From Bacillota bacterium (GTDB taxonomy: Bacteria > Bacillota_I > Bacilli_A > RFN20 > CAG-826), in NCBI GenBank assembly GCA_023457325.1, contig JAEWLX010000072.1, positions 1 through 5,700 of the forward strand: DNA of 5,700 nucleotides, given 5' to 3'. A program made the translations under genes and the position numbers. Below, piece by piece: positions 1-5,700 of the stretch. Numbering within the stretch: position 1 is the stretch's first letter; each line of letters begins with the position of its first letter. The notes under the pieces were generated by a model. The model was not told where the DNA came from. It searched no databases and saw only the letters and a list, made by a program, of their open reading frames with translations.

Positions 1-1710
1 GACAAACCTCACCTTTGGTCACTAGAAACACCACATTTGTATACCTTGCTTACTACTTTAAAAACAGCGAGTGGTTTTGATACCGTTGTGACCAAGTTTG
101 GCTTTCGCGATATTCGCTTTGAAAAAAGTGGCTTTTTCCTCAACGATAAGAAAATCAAACTCGTCGGACTTAACCGCCACCAGTCATACCCTTATGTTGG
201 TTATGCCATGGCAAAAGGCGGACAAGAAGACGATGCCGATATTTTTAAATATCGCCTAGGTGTCAACATCGTCCGCACTTCGCATTATCCTCAATCGGAG
301 CACTTCTTAAATCGTTGCGATGAAATCGGTTTACTCGTCATTAATGAAATTCCTGGCTGGCAATACATTGGTAAAGATGATACCTGGCGCAACAACTATC
401 TTGATTTTGTCGAAAGGATGATTTGCAAAGAGTATAACCACCCCAGTCTCATCGCTCATGGCGTGCGCATTAACGAAAGCCAAGATGATCACGATCTATA
501 TCAAAAATCTAATCAAATCGCCCGTGAGATCGATCCCTATCGTCCAACCCTTGGTGTTCGTAATTTTAAAAATAGCGAACTACTTGAAGATATCTATACA
601 TACAACGATTTTTCTAGCGAAGATCTAAGTCATGGTCTAGATAATCCCAAAACAATTGATGCCGGCAAAGCTCCTGTACTTGTGACCGAGTACTTAGGCC
701 ATATGTTCCCCACCAAAGCCACCGATTCATCTGAGCGACGCATTATGCACGCCCTGAGGCACGCAAGAGTGATCGATGATAATTACAACTATCAAAACCT
801 AGTTGGGGCTATCGGTTGGTGTTTTAGTGACTATTATACCCATCGCGATTTTGGCTCAGGTGATCATATCTGTCATCATGGCGTTTTAGATATGTTCCGC
901 AATCCAAAATACGCAGCTAGTGTCTATGCCTCACAAAGCGATAATAAGTTTGTCTTCGAAGTCTTGTCTAATTTATCTCCTGGTGATTTTAGCGAAGCGA
1001 TTGTCGGCGTGACATACATCGCCACGAACGCTGATTACGTTGAATTATATCGAAATGATACGTTCGTCAAAGCCTTTTATCCAAACCGCGGCAAATACCG
1101 CTACATGCCTCACCCTCTTATCGAAATCGATGACTATATTGGTGCCTCCTTTAGTGAAGAACGCTTTAAAAGCAAAGACGCTGAACGAATAAAAGATGCT
1201 CTTGCTTATGTCGCACTAAACGGTTTAAATAAATTGCCCTTTAGACATAAACTTCGCGTTGGTTTAGTCATGTTTAAACACAAGATGTCATACGATGACT
1301 TAGTCGAACTATGGAATAAGTATGTTGGCACTTGGGGTAATAAACTGACCGTCTTTCAATTTAAAGCCTATAAAGATGGCAAATTGATGGCCAGCAAGAT
1401 GTTTGGTCAATCAACTGAATTTACCTTATCTGCCGAAGCGAATAAAACAGTCTTAATTAACGACGAAACATATGATGTTGTTCGTGTTGAAATCGCTCTT
1501 TTCGACCAATATAAAACATTGTGTAACTACGCGAGTTTTCCCATTACTTTCAAGTGTCAGGGACCGATTGCCATTCTTGGACCTAAAACCGTTCCTTTAT
1601 ATGGCGGAAGAATATCAGTATATGTGCGAAGTTTAAAAGGCAAGGGCAAGGCGGCTCTATATATTCAAAGTGACGACTACCAAAGCAAAGTTGAGTTTGA
1701 CGTGAAATAG
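1..1710 (+). CDS. Glycoside hydrolase family 2 (beta-galactosidase-like), C-terminal part; 5' end outside window
   Basis: The frame is open from base 1, and its first codons already read as a GH2 sandwich motif (DKPHLWSLETPHLYTL), so this is a partial gene with 569 visible residues and a TAG stop. GH2 enzymes cleave terminal beta-linked sugars with retention. In visible numbering, FGFR (33-36), GLNRH (56-60) and NIVRTSHYP (89-97) are core GH2 motifs. GVRINES (154-160) holds the likely acid/base Glu159 (bases 475-477). VTEYLGHMFPTK (228-239) holds the likely nucleophile Glu230 (bases 688-690). GAIGWCFSDY follows at barrel strand 8. The NxK motif that marks beta-glucuronidases is not seen: the aligned place reads CHHG before VLDMFRNPK. 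This favours a galactosidase-type or related activity, but the substrate is not proven. After the barrel come a beta-sandwich, a helical stretch (about 375-442) and a C-terminal beta-sandwich with VRVEIALFDQY. Roughly the first third of a usual GH2 protein is missing, so I cannot judge export. It converges on the sugar symporter gene. Confidence 0.93.
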   Translation, partial: DKPHLWSLETPHLYTLLTTLKTASGFDTVVTKFGFRDIRFEKSGFFLNDKKIKLVGLNRHQSYPYVGYAMAKGGQEDDADIFKYRLGVNIVRTSHYPQSEHFLNRCDEIGLLVINEIPGWQYIGKDDTWRNNYLDFVERMICKEYNHPSLIAHGVRINESQDDHDLYQKSNQIAREIDPYRPTLGVRNFKNSELLEDIYTYNDFSSEDLSHGLDNPKTIDAGKAPVLVTEYLGHMFPTKATDSSERRIMHALRHARVIDDNYNYQNLVGAIGWCFSDYYTHRDFGSGDHICHHGVLDMFRNPKYAASVYASQSDNKFVFEVLSNLSPGDFSEAIVGVTYIATNADYVELYRNDTFVKAFYPNRGKYRYMPHPLIEIDDYIGASFSEERFKSKDAERIKDALAYVALNGLNKLPFRHKLRVGLVMFKHKMSYDDLVELWNKYVGTWGNKLTVFQFKAYKDGKLMASKMFGQSTEFTLSAEANKTVLINDETYDVVRVEIALFDQYKTLCNYASFPITFKCQGPIAILGPKTVPLYGGRISVYVRSLKGKGKAALYIQSDDYQSKVEFDVK

Positions 1711-1736
1711 AAAAAGCGACCAATCGGTCGCTTTTA
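1711..1736. terminator. Bidirectional intrinsic terminator between convergent genes
   Basis: A perfect 10-bp stem, AAAAGCGACC (1712-1721) and GGTCGCTTTT (1726-1735), closes on a 4-base loop (AATC). It starts directly after the GH2 stop codon. Read on the + strand the stem ends in a T run (1732-1735). Read on the - strand it ends in five Ts (complement of 1711-1715), and it lies about 14 bases past the symporter stop. The A-run/T-run symmetry lets one hairpin serve both convergent genes. Confidence 0.9.
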
Positions 1737-1749
1737 ATTAACAAGTTAA

Positions 1750-3303
1750 TTACTCAGCTTTTGTTTCTTTGTTTTCGGAAGCGATAGCCGCTCTTCTTTC
1801 ATCGACTTCCTTGACGATTTGAGCGTATTTCTTTTCGTCGATCTTATAGAGAAATCTCGTAATTAAATATGCACCGACATAAAGCAAAAAGGGAACAAGC
1901 GTCATGACGGCCGCGAGAGTCACCATATCGTGCTGTCCGTTGGCGATCGCGGCATTAGCTTGAGTTATAATATTCAACTCAGGATTAAATCCTTTTTGAA
2001 CTTCAAGTTCGGATATTTGTTCGGTTACAACCAAAGCACCACTGACAAGTAAGGTCAAATAAACGATACCTTGTTGAGCTGAACTGGCGAGTTTAGCGGT
2101 CAACGGTCTTAACGAGAAAGCAACGGCTTCTTTTCTTTCGCCGGTCTTCCACTCGTTATATTCGATGGTGTTTTCCATCATAATCAAGAGAATAAGATAA
2201 AAGATGCCTTGTCCGGCAAAGATGACGATGCCTAAAATGTAAAGAAGAATTGGATAAGTTTTACCAATCGGTTCAACACCATTCAACGGTGCTCCGATGA
2301 AAAAGAAGACAACATGGCCAAGCGCCATCATCAAGAAGCTGATGAAAAGCAAGGTGTTTCGCTTTAAAAACTTAATCAAAACCGGGAACAAAAATTGCGC
2401 AAGAATTGTTCCGCCTGCATACATAATGGTAAATAGGAATTGAACGCTTCCGCCAACATCGTAGTTAAAGGTTAAATAGAAGTAGTTTAGACCTAGACCG
2501 TTAAGGATATTTGAGGCGATGTAGTAAATTAAAATAACAATGACAATCCAACGAAGTTGATTATTCGTCTTAAGCAAGCGGAACATATCGCCAAACTTTG
2601 TTTTTTGTGAGATTTTTTCTTGTTCGAGATTGCGCGCTGATTCTTTTGCGAAAAAAACTAAAATTAGTTGTGAAGCTAAGAAAACAACCGAGACAACAAT
2701 GGCGATGATTCCGTAGTTTTCGACAGCGTTGCCACCGACAACCATCGGAACAATTCCGCCAACGGCAAAGGCGCCAAAACTTATAAAAATTGACATAATC
2801 GTCGTTATTTCATTTCGTTGCTTTTCGTCGCTAGTTAAAGCGGGAAGCATCGACCAATAACCAATATCATTCATCGTATAAGTGATATCCCATAAGAAAT
2901 AAAAGACACCAAAAAGGACAACATAAGCCCATCCTTCAGGACGAGCGAGGAACAGCACGAGCATGACGGCCGTATTAGTAATTGCACCAATCAAAATCCA
3001 AGGTTTATACTTGCCCATTTTAAAATGGCATCGCTCGATAATAAAACCCATGATTGGATCATTTAGCCCATCCCAAATGCGAGCGATGATAACAATTAAG
3101 GAAATAACACCAAACTGCGTGGCATATAGTCCTGGATCACGAACGCCGTTAACATAACCAATTGGGGCGGCAAATTGAATGTAAGTTATCAAAAACAAAC
3201 TAATTAACGTATAGGCGGCATCTCTTCCCAAAGCGGTCGCTGAATAGATCCATTTTGTCTTGCGTGGAACGATATCCCCTGTAAAAGTGGAGTTAATTTT
3301 CAT
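1750..3303 (-). CDS. MFS sugar:cation symporter, GPH family (MelB-like)
   Basis: A complete 517-residue inner-membrane carrier with about 12 hydrophobic segments and a central cytoplasmic loop (about 220-250). GPH (glycoside-pentoside-hexuronide) carriers import glycosides with Na+ or H+. Diagnostic signs are GRD (26-28, matching the MelB Asp19 region), WDGLNDPIMG (77-86) with Asp78 and Asp82 in the place of the MelB cation-site Asp55/Asp59, and KPWILIG (100-106). Others are WDI with Asp139 near MelB Asp124, then YWSMLPALT (149-157), and EYNEWKTGERKE (381-392) before helix 11. The C-terminal YKIDEKKYAQIVKEV (486-500) is a common GPH ending. A long loop of about 35 residues separates the last two helices. 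The ATG start has AAGGAG (complement of 3311-3316) 7 bases upstream. The DUF2804 gene precedes it by 71 bases on the same strand, and the GH2 gene converges on it, so the carrier probably supplies the GH2 substrate. The exact sugar cannot be read from the sequence. Confidence 0.94.
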   Translation of the reverse strand: MKINSTFTGDIVPRKTKWIYSATALGRDAAYTLISLFLITYIQFAAPIGYVNGVRDPGLYATQFGVISLIVIIARIWDGLNDPIMGFIIERCHFKMGKYKPWILIGAITNTAVMLVLFLARPEGWAYVVLFGVFYFLWDITYTMNDIGYWSMLPALTSDEKQRNEITTIMSIFISFGAFAVGGIVPMVVGGNAVENYGIIAIVVSVVFLASQLILVFFAKESARNLEQEKISQKTKFGDMFRLLKTNNQLRWIVIVILIYYIASNILNGLGLNYFYLTFNYDVGGSVQFLFTIMYAGGTILAQFLFPVLIKFLKRNTLLFISFLMMALGHVVFFFIGAPLNGVEPIGKTYPILLYILGIVIFAGQGIFYLILLIMMENTIEYNEWKTGERKEAVAFSLRPLTAKLASSAQQGIVYLTLLVSGALVVTEQISELEVQKGFNPELNIITQANAAIANGQHDMVTLAAVMTLVPFLLYVGAYLITRFLYKIDEKKYAQIVKEVDERRAAIASENKETKAE

Positions 3304-3330
3304 GAGTCTGCTCCTTATTAACTATTAATA

Positions 3331-3336
3331 ATTGTA
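3331..3336 (-). promoter_or_regulatory. Possible weak -10 element ahead of the symporter gene
   Basis: On the - strand the 71-base gap between the DUF2804 and symporter genes contains TACAAT, a 5/6 match to the -10 consensus, about 14 bases before the ribosome site. No convincing -35 element or extended -10 TG is present at the right distance. It could be a weak internal promoter or chance in AT-rich DNA. Read-through from the DUF2804 promoter is the simpler route, because the gap has no clear terminator. Confidence 0.22.
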
Positions 3337-3374
3337 ATCGCAAAGAAGAAAAACGACATTAATATTTTGAAATA

Positions 3375-4397
3375 TTACCAGCAATTCTTAACTTTTTCAG
3401 CAAAACCCATCATCTCTTCAAAGTAGATTTGTTTGCCTTCGATCACGACATAACCGGTAAACTTGCCAAAAACTTGATGCTGAATCGACTTAATAATTAA
3501 AACGTTTGAGTTGCTGAAACGATCAAGAATCGGCTCAAAGGTTAAAGCAATATCGCCGGTTTTGCTGCGAAATTTCCATGGTTTGAGAAAATCATCGCGG
3601 TTATTATCAGCGATAGGAATATCAAATTTAACATCATCGAGCTTATAAGCCTTATCCCCATAAAAGAACATGTTTTCGCTGGCAGCGCTCGTGTCGCCAA
3701 AACCATAGCCGAGATTAAAACCGATCTTTTTGCCTTTATAGACACCGCTCATCGAGGACCAATACCAAGTGTTGTTATAAGTCCAGACACCTCTACCCCA
3801 ATCAAGCACGCCCCACGAGTCACTTGATAGGTCATATGTTTCTTCGCCAACCTTCGCGTAACCATTAGCCTTAAGAAGATTAATCTTTTGGTTATAGTAG
3901 AAATGTTTTGGCTTTTTAAAGGGAGTGGCAATGACCATCGACTCTTTAATTGTCTCTTCTAAATAAATATCGCAACGAAATGGTTTATCGCCATCAAAGT
4001 TTTTCATGTCACAAACGAGATGGCGCTTGCCATTTTCGTGAAGAAAGTGAAAAGAAAAATTCTTCGTATTAAAAATAACATCACCACTTGTAGAGGTAGA
4101 GGGAAGCATAATCTTGCCTTTAGGCAAAAGACCCATCACATTCTTTGTCTTTTGGATTGCTTTATCAAAGTTAAAAACAGTCGCGCCGACAAGTGACATA
4201 TACGAATTGTCAGCGATCGTCAAAGCCACACCGACATGATTGTTACCAATATAGTAATAATCCCATTCTTTAATTCTTAAATTAGGCGCCTTTATTTCAT
4301 CTCGCGCATACTTTTTTACTAGCGAAAAAGCATAGCCAGCCTCGTTTAAATTGCCTTCTTCATTTAAGAGCGGACCTTCACTTAATCTATTTTGCAT
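3375..4397 (-). CDS. DUF2804 domain-containing protein
   Basis: A complete 340-residue protein, matching the usual length of DUF2804 proteins and spanning the whole domain. The family signature is clear: GVLDWGRGVWTYNNTWYW (196-213), then GFNLGYGFGDTSAASENMFFY (226-246), and the terminal GFAEKVKN (331-338). The N-terminus begins with a polar LSEGPLLNEEGNLNEAGYAFS stretch typical of the family, with no signal peptide or membrane segment, so the protein is probably cytoplasmic. The many Trp, Tyr, Gly and Asp residues suggest an all-beta, lipocalin-like fold, as proposed for DUF2804 and related AttH/CrtC-type domains, but no enzymatic activity is established to my knowledge. The ATG start is supported by GGAGGT (complement of 4403-4408) 5 bases upstream. 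It is probably the first gene of a two-gene unit with the sugar symporter, which would hint at a role in sugar or lipid-linked glycan metabolism. That link is inference from position only. Confidence 0.88.
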   Translation of the reverse strand: MQNRLSEGPLLNEEGNLNEAGYAFSLVKKYARDEIKAPNLRIKEWDYYYIGNNHVGVALTIADNSYMSLVGATVFNFDKAIQKTKNVMGLLPKGKIMLPSTSTSGDVIFNTKNFSFHFLHENGKRHLVCDMKNFDGDKPFRCDIYLEETIKESMVIATPFKKPKHFYYNQKINLLKANGYAKVGEETYDLSSDSWGVLDWGRGVWTYNNTWYWSSMSGVYKGKKIGFNLGYGFGDTSAASENMFFYGDKAYKLDDVKFDIPIADNNRDDFLKPWKFRSKTGDIALTFEPILDRFSNSNVLIIKSIQHQVFGKFTGYVVIEGKQIYFEEMMGFAEKVKNCW

Positions 4398-4423
4398 AAA
4401 AAACCTCCATAACTTGTATTCTT

Positions 4424-4432
4424 ATTCTAACA
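4424..4432 (-). promoter_or_regulatory. Extended -10 promoter for the DUF2804-symporter unit
   Basis: The - strand reads TGTTAGAAT, an extended -10 element (TGn then TAGAAT, 5/6 to consensus). It lies about 15 bases upstream of the GGAGGT ribosome site of the DUF2804 gene, which predicts a short leader of about 20 bases. A TTGACT (complement of 4452-4457) resembles a -35 box but is 22 bases from TAGAAT, too far for normal spacing, so the TG extension is the main support. It sits between the end of the thioredoxin-like gene and the DUF2804 start, where a new transcription unit is expected. Confidence 0.45.
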
Positions 4433-4464
4433 AAGTAATGAAGGTAATATTAGTCAAAAAAATC

Positions 4465-4785
4465 TTATTTGCAGTTGCAATTGTCATCGCGGCAACAATC
4501 GTCTTCGCAATCACAATTGTCATCACACCCACAATCACTCGTGCCTTTTAAGGCTTTACTAATCAATTCTTTAGCTTGCCCTACACTAAGAGCGCGCCCG
4601 ACCGATAAAATCTTGCCATTAACGACTAAACCTGGGGTCGACATAACACCTAATTTTATTATTTCCTCAAAATCGGAAACGTGTTCAACTTCGACATTAA
4701 GACCAAGTTCCTTAACGGCTTGAATTATTGCTTCGTAATTAGCGGTCGACTTTTTGCAGCACCCACCCAAGGCTTGAATTTTCAT
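4465..4785 (-). CDS. Thioredoxin-like redox-active disulfide family protein with Cys/Asp-rich tail
   Basis: A complete 106-residue cytoplasmic protein. Residues 1-80 match the small thioredoxin-fold family called redox-active disulfide protein 2: MKIQALGG start, VKELGLNVEVEHVSDFEEI (24-42), GVMSTPGLVVNGKILSVGR (46-64) with the conserved cis-proline Pro51, and a final helix. Family members usually carry CxxC after the first strand; here the site reads GGCCKKS (7-13), so Cys10 is kept, the second cysteine is Ser13, and an extra Cys9 sits beside it. The family is about 75-80 residues long, and this protein adds a 25-residue tail holding eight cysteines and nine acidic residues, which looks metal-binding. 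The ATG start has AGGAGG 7 bases upstream. The gene follows the permease by 11 bases, a pairing common for ArsP_1/DUF318 permeases, so a role in thiol chemistry or metal/metalloid handover for the permease is likely but inferred. A monothiol or non-redox role is possible given the missing CxxC. Confidence 0.88.
   Translation of the reverse strand: MKIQALGGCCKKSTANYEAIIQAVKELGLNVEVEHVSDFEEIIKLGVMSTPGLVVNGKILSVGRALSVGQAKELISKALKGTSDCGCDDNCDCEDDCCRDDNCNCK
4471..4542 (-). repeat. Imperfect tandem 36-bp duplication encoding two Cys-rich 12-residue units
   Basis: Two adjacent 36-base blocks, 4471-4506 and 4507-4542, align codon for codon with 23 of 36 bases identical by my count. They encode TSDCGCDDNCDC (residues 82-93) and EDDCCRDDNCNC (94-105), sharing the pattern D-C-x-x-D-D-N-C-x-C. 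Each unit has four cysteines. Only a lysine follows before the stop. This suggests the tail arose by an in-frame duplication. Confidence 0.7.
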
Positions 4786-4792
4786 GTTTTAT

Positions 4793-4798
4793 CCTCCT
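4793..4798 (-). promoter_or_regulatory. Ribosome binding site overlapping the permease stop codon
   Basis: The - strand AGGAGG, a near-perfect anti-Shine-Dalgarno match, is placed 7 bases before the ATG of the thioredoxin-like gene. It shares its first two bases with the TAG stop of the permease (4797-4799). The layout implies co-transcription and probably translational coupling, and it fixes the start of the small gene. Confidence 0.85.
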
Positions 4799-5700
4799 AT
4801 ATGAATAAAATTGATAATAAATTGAATAAATAGCCGATAGCGATAATTCCTATCATGACTATCAGTAAAAATGCGATCAATAATTTTGGTTTAACAGCTT
4901 TCCTAAGCATAATCAATGAAGGTAGCGATAAAGCAGTCACGCTCATCATAAAGGCTAAGACAGTGCCAAGACCAGCGCCTTTGGCATACAACGCTTCTGC
5001 TACCGGTAGTGTTCCAAAAATGTCAGCGTACATCGGCGCACCAAGAATAGTCGCAAGAGGTACACCATACCACCGGTTCGAACCAAGAATTGATTCAATC
5101 CAAGCACCAGGAATAACATTGTGAATAATCGCCCCTATTGCTACACCAATTAACATATATGGCAATACTTTTTTTAAAGTTCCCAACATTTGATCACGAG
5201 CGTAAATGAGCCGATCTCTTCTAGTTAAATTAGGTTCGTCGATATTGACACTTTGCCCCTTTAAAACAAAATCTTCAACCTGCGTACCTAAACCTGATTT
5301 TTCGATTATCGTGCCACCAATAACAGCAATAATTAGACCTGCGACAACGTAGGCGATTGCTACTGGCCAGCCAAAAAAACCAACCAGCAAGATAATCGAA
5401 CCTAAATCAACTAACGGACTCGAAATTAGAAAACTAAATGTCACGCCAGAAGATAACCCAGCTCGTGTAAAGCCGATGAAAATAGGAATGGACGAACAGC
5501 TACAAAAGGGGGTGAGTGTTCCCAGTAAAGCGCCAATCACATTTGCGCCGATTCCGTGATAGCGACTTAATATTTTCTTGGTTCGTTCCGGCGGGAAATA
5601 CGATTGTATGTATGAGATAGAAAAAATGAGGATGCACAATAAAATAGTAATTTTGATGATGTCATAAATGAAAAATTGAATCGAAGACTGAACTTTGTAT
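4797..5700 (-). CDS. Permease, ArsP_1/DUF318 (UPF0718) family; 5' end outside window
   Basis: 300 residues are visible and the frame stays open to the right edge, so the start lies beyond 5700. The TTG at 5637-5639 is an internal leucine codon: upstream codons keep the family pattern (FFIYDIIKITILL, then ISYIQSYFPPE). Visible motifs are TPFCSCSSIP (63-72) with Cys66 and Cys68, the hallmark of the family, and FSFLISSPLVDLGSIILL. After a polar cytoplasmic loop (about 134-170) come PLATILGAPMYADIFGTLP (194-212) and FMMSVTALSLPSLIMLRK in the second membrane half. About eight hydrophobic segments can be seen. Characterised relatives include ArsP, which exports trivalent organoarsenicals, and proteins annotated as Cu/Zn efflux carriers; the substrate here cannot be told from the sequence. 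The 11-base gap to the thioredoxin-like gene makes them one operon. An ArsR-type regulator just upstream would be typical but lies outside the window. Confidence 0.92.
   Translation of the reverse strand, partial: YKVQSSIQFFIYDIIKITILLCILIFSISYIQSYFPPERTKKILSRYHGIGANVIGALLGTLTPFCSCSSIPIFIGFTRAGLSSGVTFSFLISSPLVDLGSIILLVGFFGWPVAIAYVVAGLIIAVIGGTIIEKSGLGTQVEDFVLKGQSVNIDEPNLTRRDRLIYARDQMLGTLKKVLPYMLIGVAIGAIIHNVIPGAWIESILGSNRWYGVPLATILGAPMYADIFGTLPVAEALYAKGAGLGTVLAFMMSVTALSLPSLIMLRKAVKPKLLIAFLLIVMIGIIAIGYLFNLLSILFI

Noticed and set aside
37..39. TTG as the start of the GH2 gene
   Set aside because: The twelve codons before it are open and encode a conserved GH2 motif (LWSLETPHLY), and no ribosome site precedes it. 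The gene simply runs in from the left edge.
1735..1752. AT-rich palindrome TAATTAAC-AA-GTTAATTA over the symporter stop codon
   Set aside because: The two-base loop and almost all A/T pairing make a stable RNA hairpin unlikely. The adjacent GC-containing stem explains termination.
2963..3157. Plus-strand open frame inside the symporter gene, and other antisense or alternative frames at 3542-3931 and 4855-5124
   Set aside because: All lie fully inside strongly supported genes and show no family motif or ribosome site.
3310..3340. TTGCGA with TAATAA at 17-base spacing as the symporter promoter
   Set aside because: The would-be -10 overlaps the ribosome site, so the transcript would lack it, and the -10 matches consensus at only three positions.
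3361..3376. Inverted repeat AATATT-TTGA-AATATT at the end of the DUF2804 gene
   Set aside because: It is a six-pair, all A/T stem with no T run, and each arm is itself a palindrome. It is expected by chance in AT-rich DNA and unlikely to stop transcription.
4455..4485. Possible terminator after the thioredoxin-like gene (TTGC-AACT-GCAA before a run of seven Ts on the - strand)
   Set aside because: The stem has only four pairs and sits several bases from the T run, spanning the end of the coding region. It is too weak to call, although some termination there cannot be excluded.
4351..4723. Plus-strand open frames across the thioredoxin-like gene
   Set aside because: They are antisense shadows of the DUF2804 and thioredoxin-like genes, with low-complexity Val/Ile/Thr or Ser/Gln products mirroring the Cys/Asp repeats and no ribosome site.
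5637..5639. TTG as the start of the permease gene
   Set aside because: The frame continues to base 5699 with residues typical of the family's first membrane segment, so this is an internal leucine codon.

Overview
The window comes from a low-GC Gram-positive-type bacterium (Bacillota or a walled or wall-less relative; roughly 40% GC by eye). The evidence is strong AGGAGG-type ribosome sites, AT-rich codon use and protein families typical of fermentative Firmicutes. Every in-frame tryptophan is TGG, and the five stop codons are TAG or TAA, never TGA. TGA is therefore not read as tryptophan here, which argues against a Mycoplasma-type code. Nothing in the sequence fixes the genus.

Layout, left to right. 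(1) 1-1710, + strand: the C-terminal part of a family 2 glycoside hydrolase (beta-galactosidase-like), whose N-terminus lies left of the window. (2) 1711-1749: a 39-base convergent gap with a bidirectional intrinsic terminator. (3) 1750-3303, - strand: a complete GPH-family (MelB-like) sugar:cation symporter. (4) 3375-4397, - strand: a complete DUF2804 protein, 71 bases upstream of the transporter and probably co-transcribed with it from an extended -10 promoter near 4424-4432. (5) 4465-4785, - strand: a small thioredoxin-fold protein of the redox-active disulfide type, with an atypical active site and a Cys/Asp-rich duplicated tail. (6) 4797 to beyond 5700, - strand: a permease of the ArsP_1/DUF318 (UPF0718) family, cut by the right edge.

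The genes make two functional blocks. The left block handles sugar: the symporter would import a small glycoside and the GH2 enzyme would hydrolyse it, while the role of the DUF2804 protein is unknown. The right block is a permease plus thioredoxin-like operon of a type usually linked to metal or metalloid (arsenical, Cu/Zn) handling; the permease stop codon overlaps the ribosome site of the thioredoxin-like gene. The most unusual item is the tail of that small protein: two tandem 12-residue copies carrying eight cysteines, next to an active site that has CC..S in place of CxxC. I saw no RNA genes, insertion sequences, CRISPR arrays or long repeats, and no gene-free stretch longer than 71 bases.
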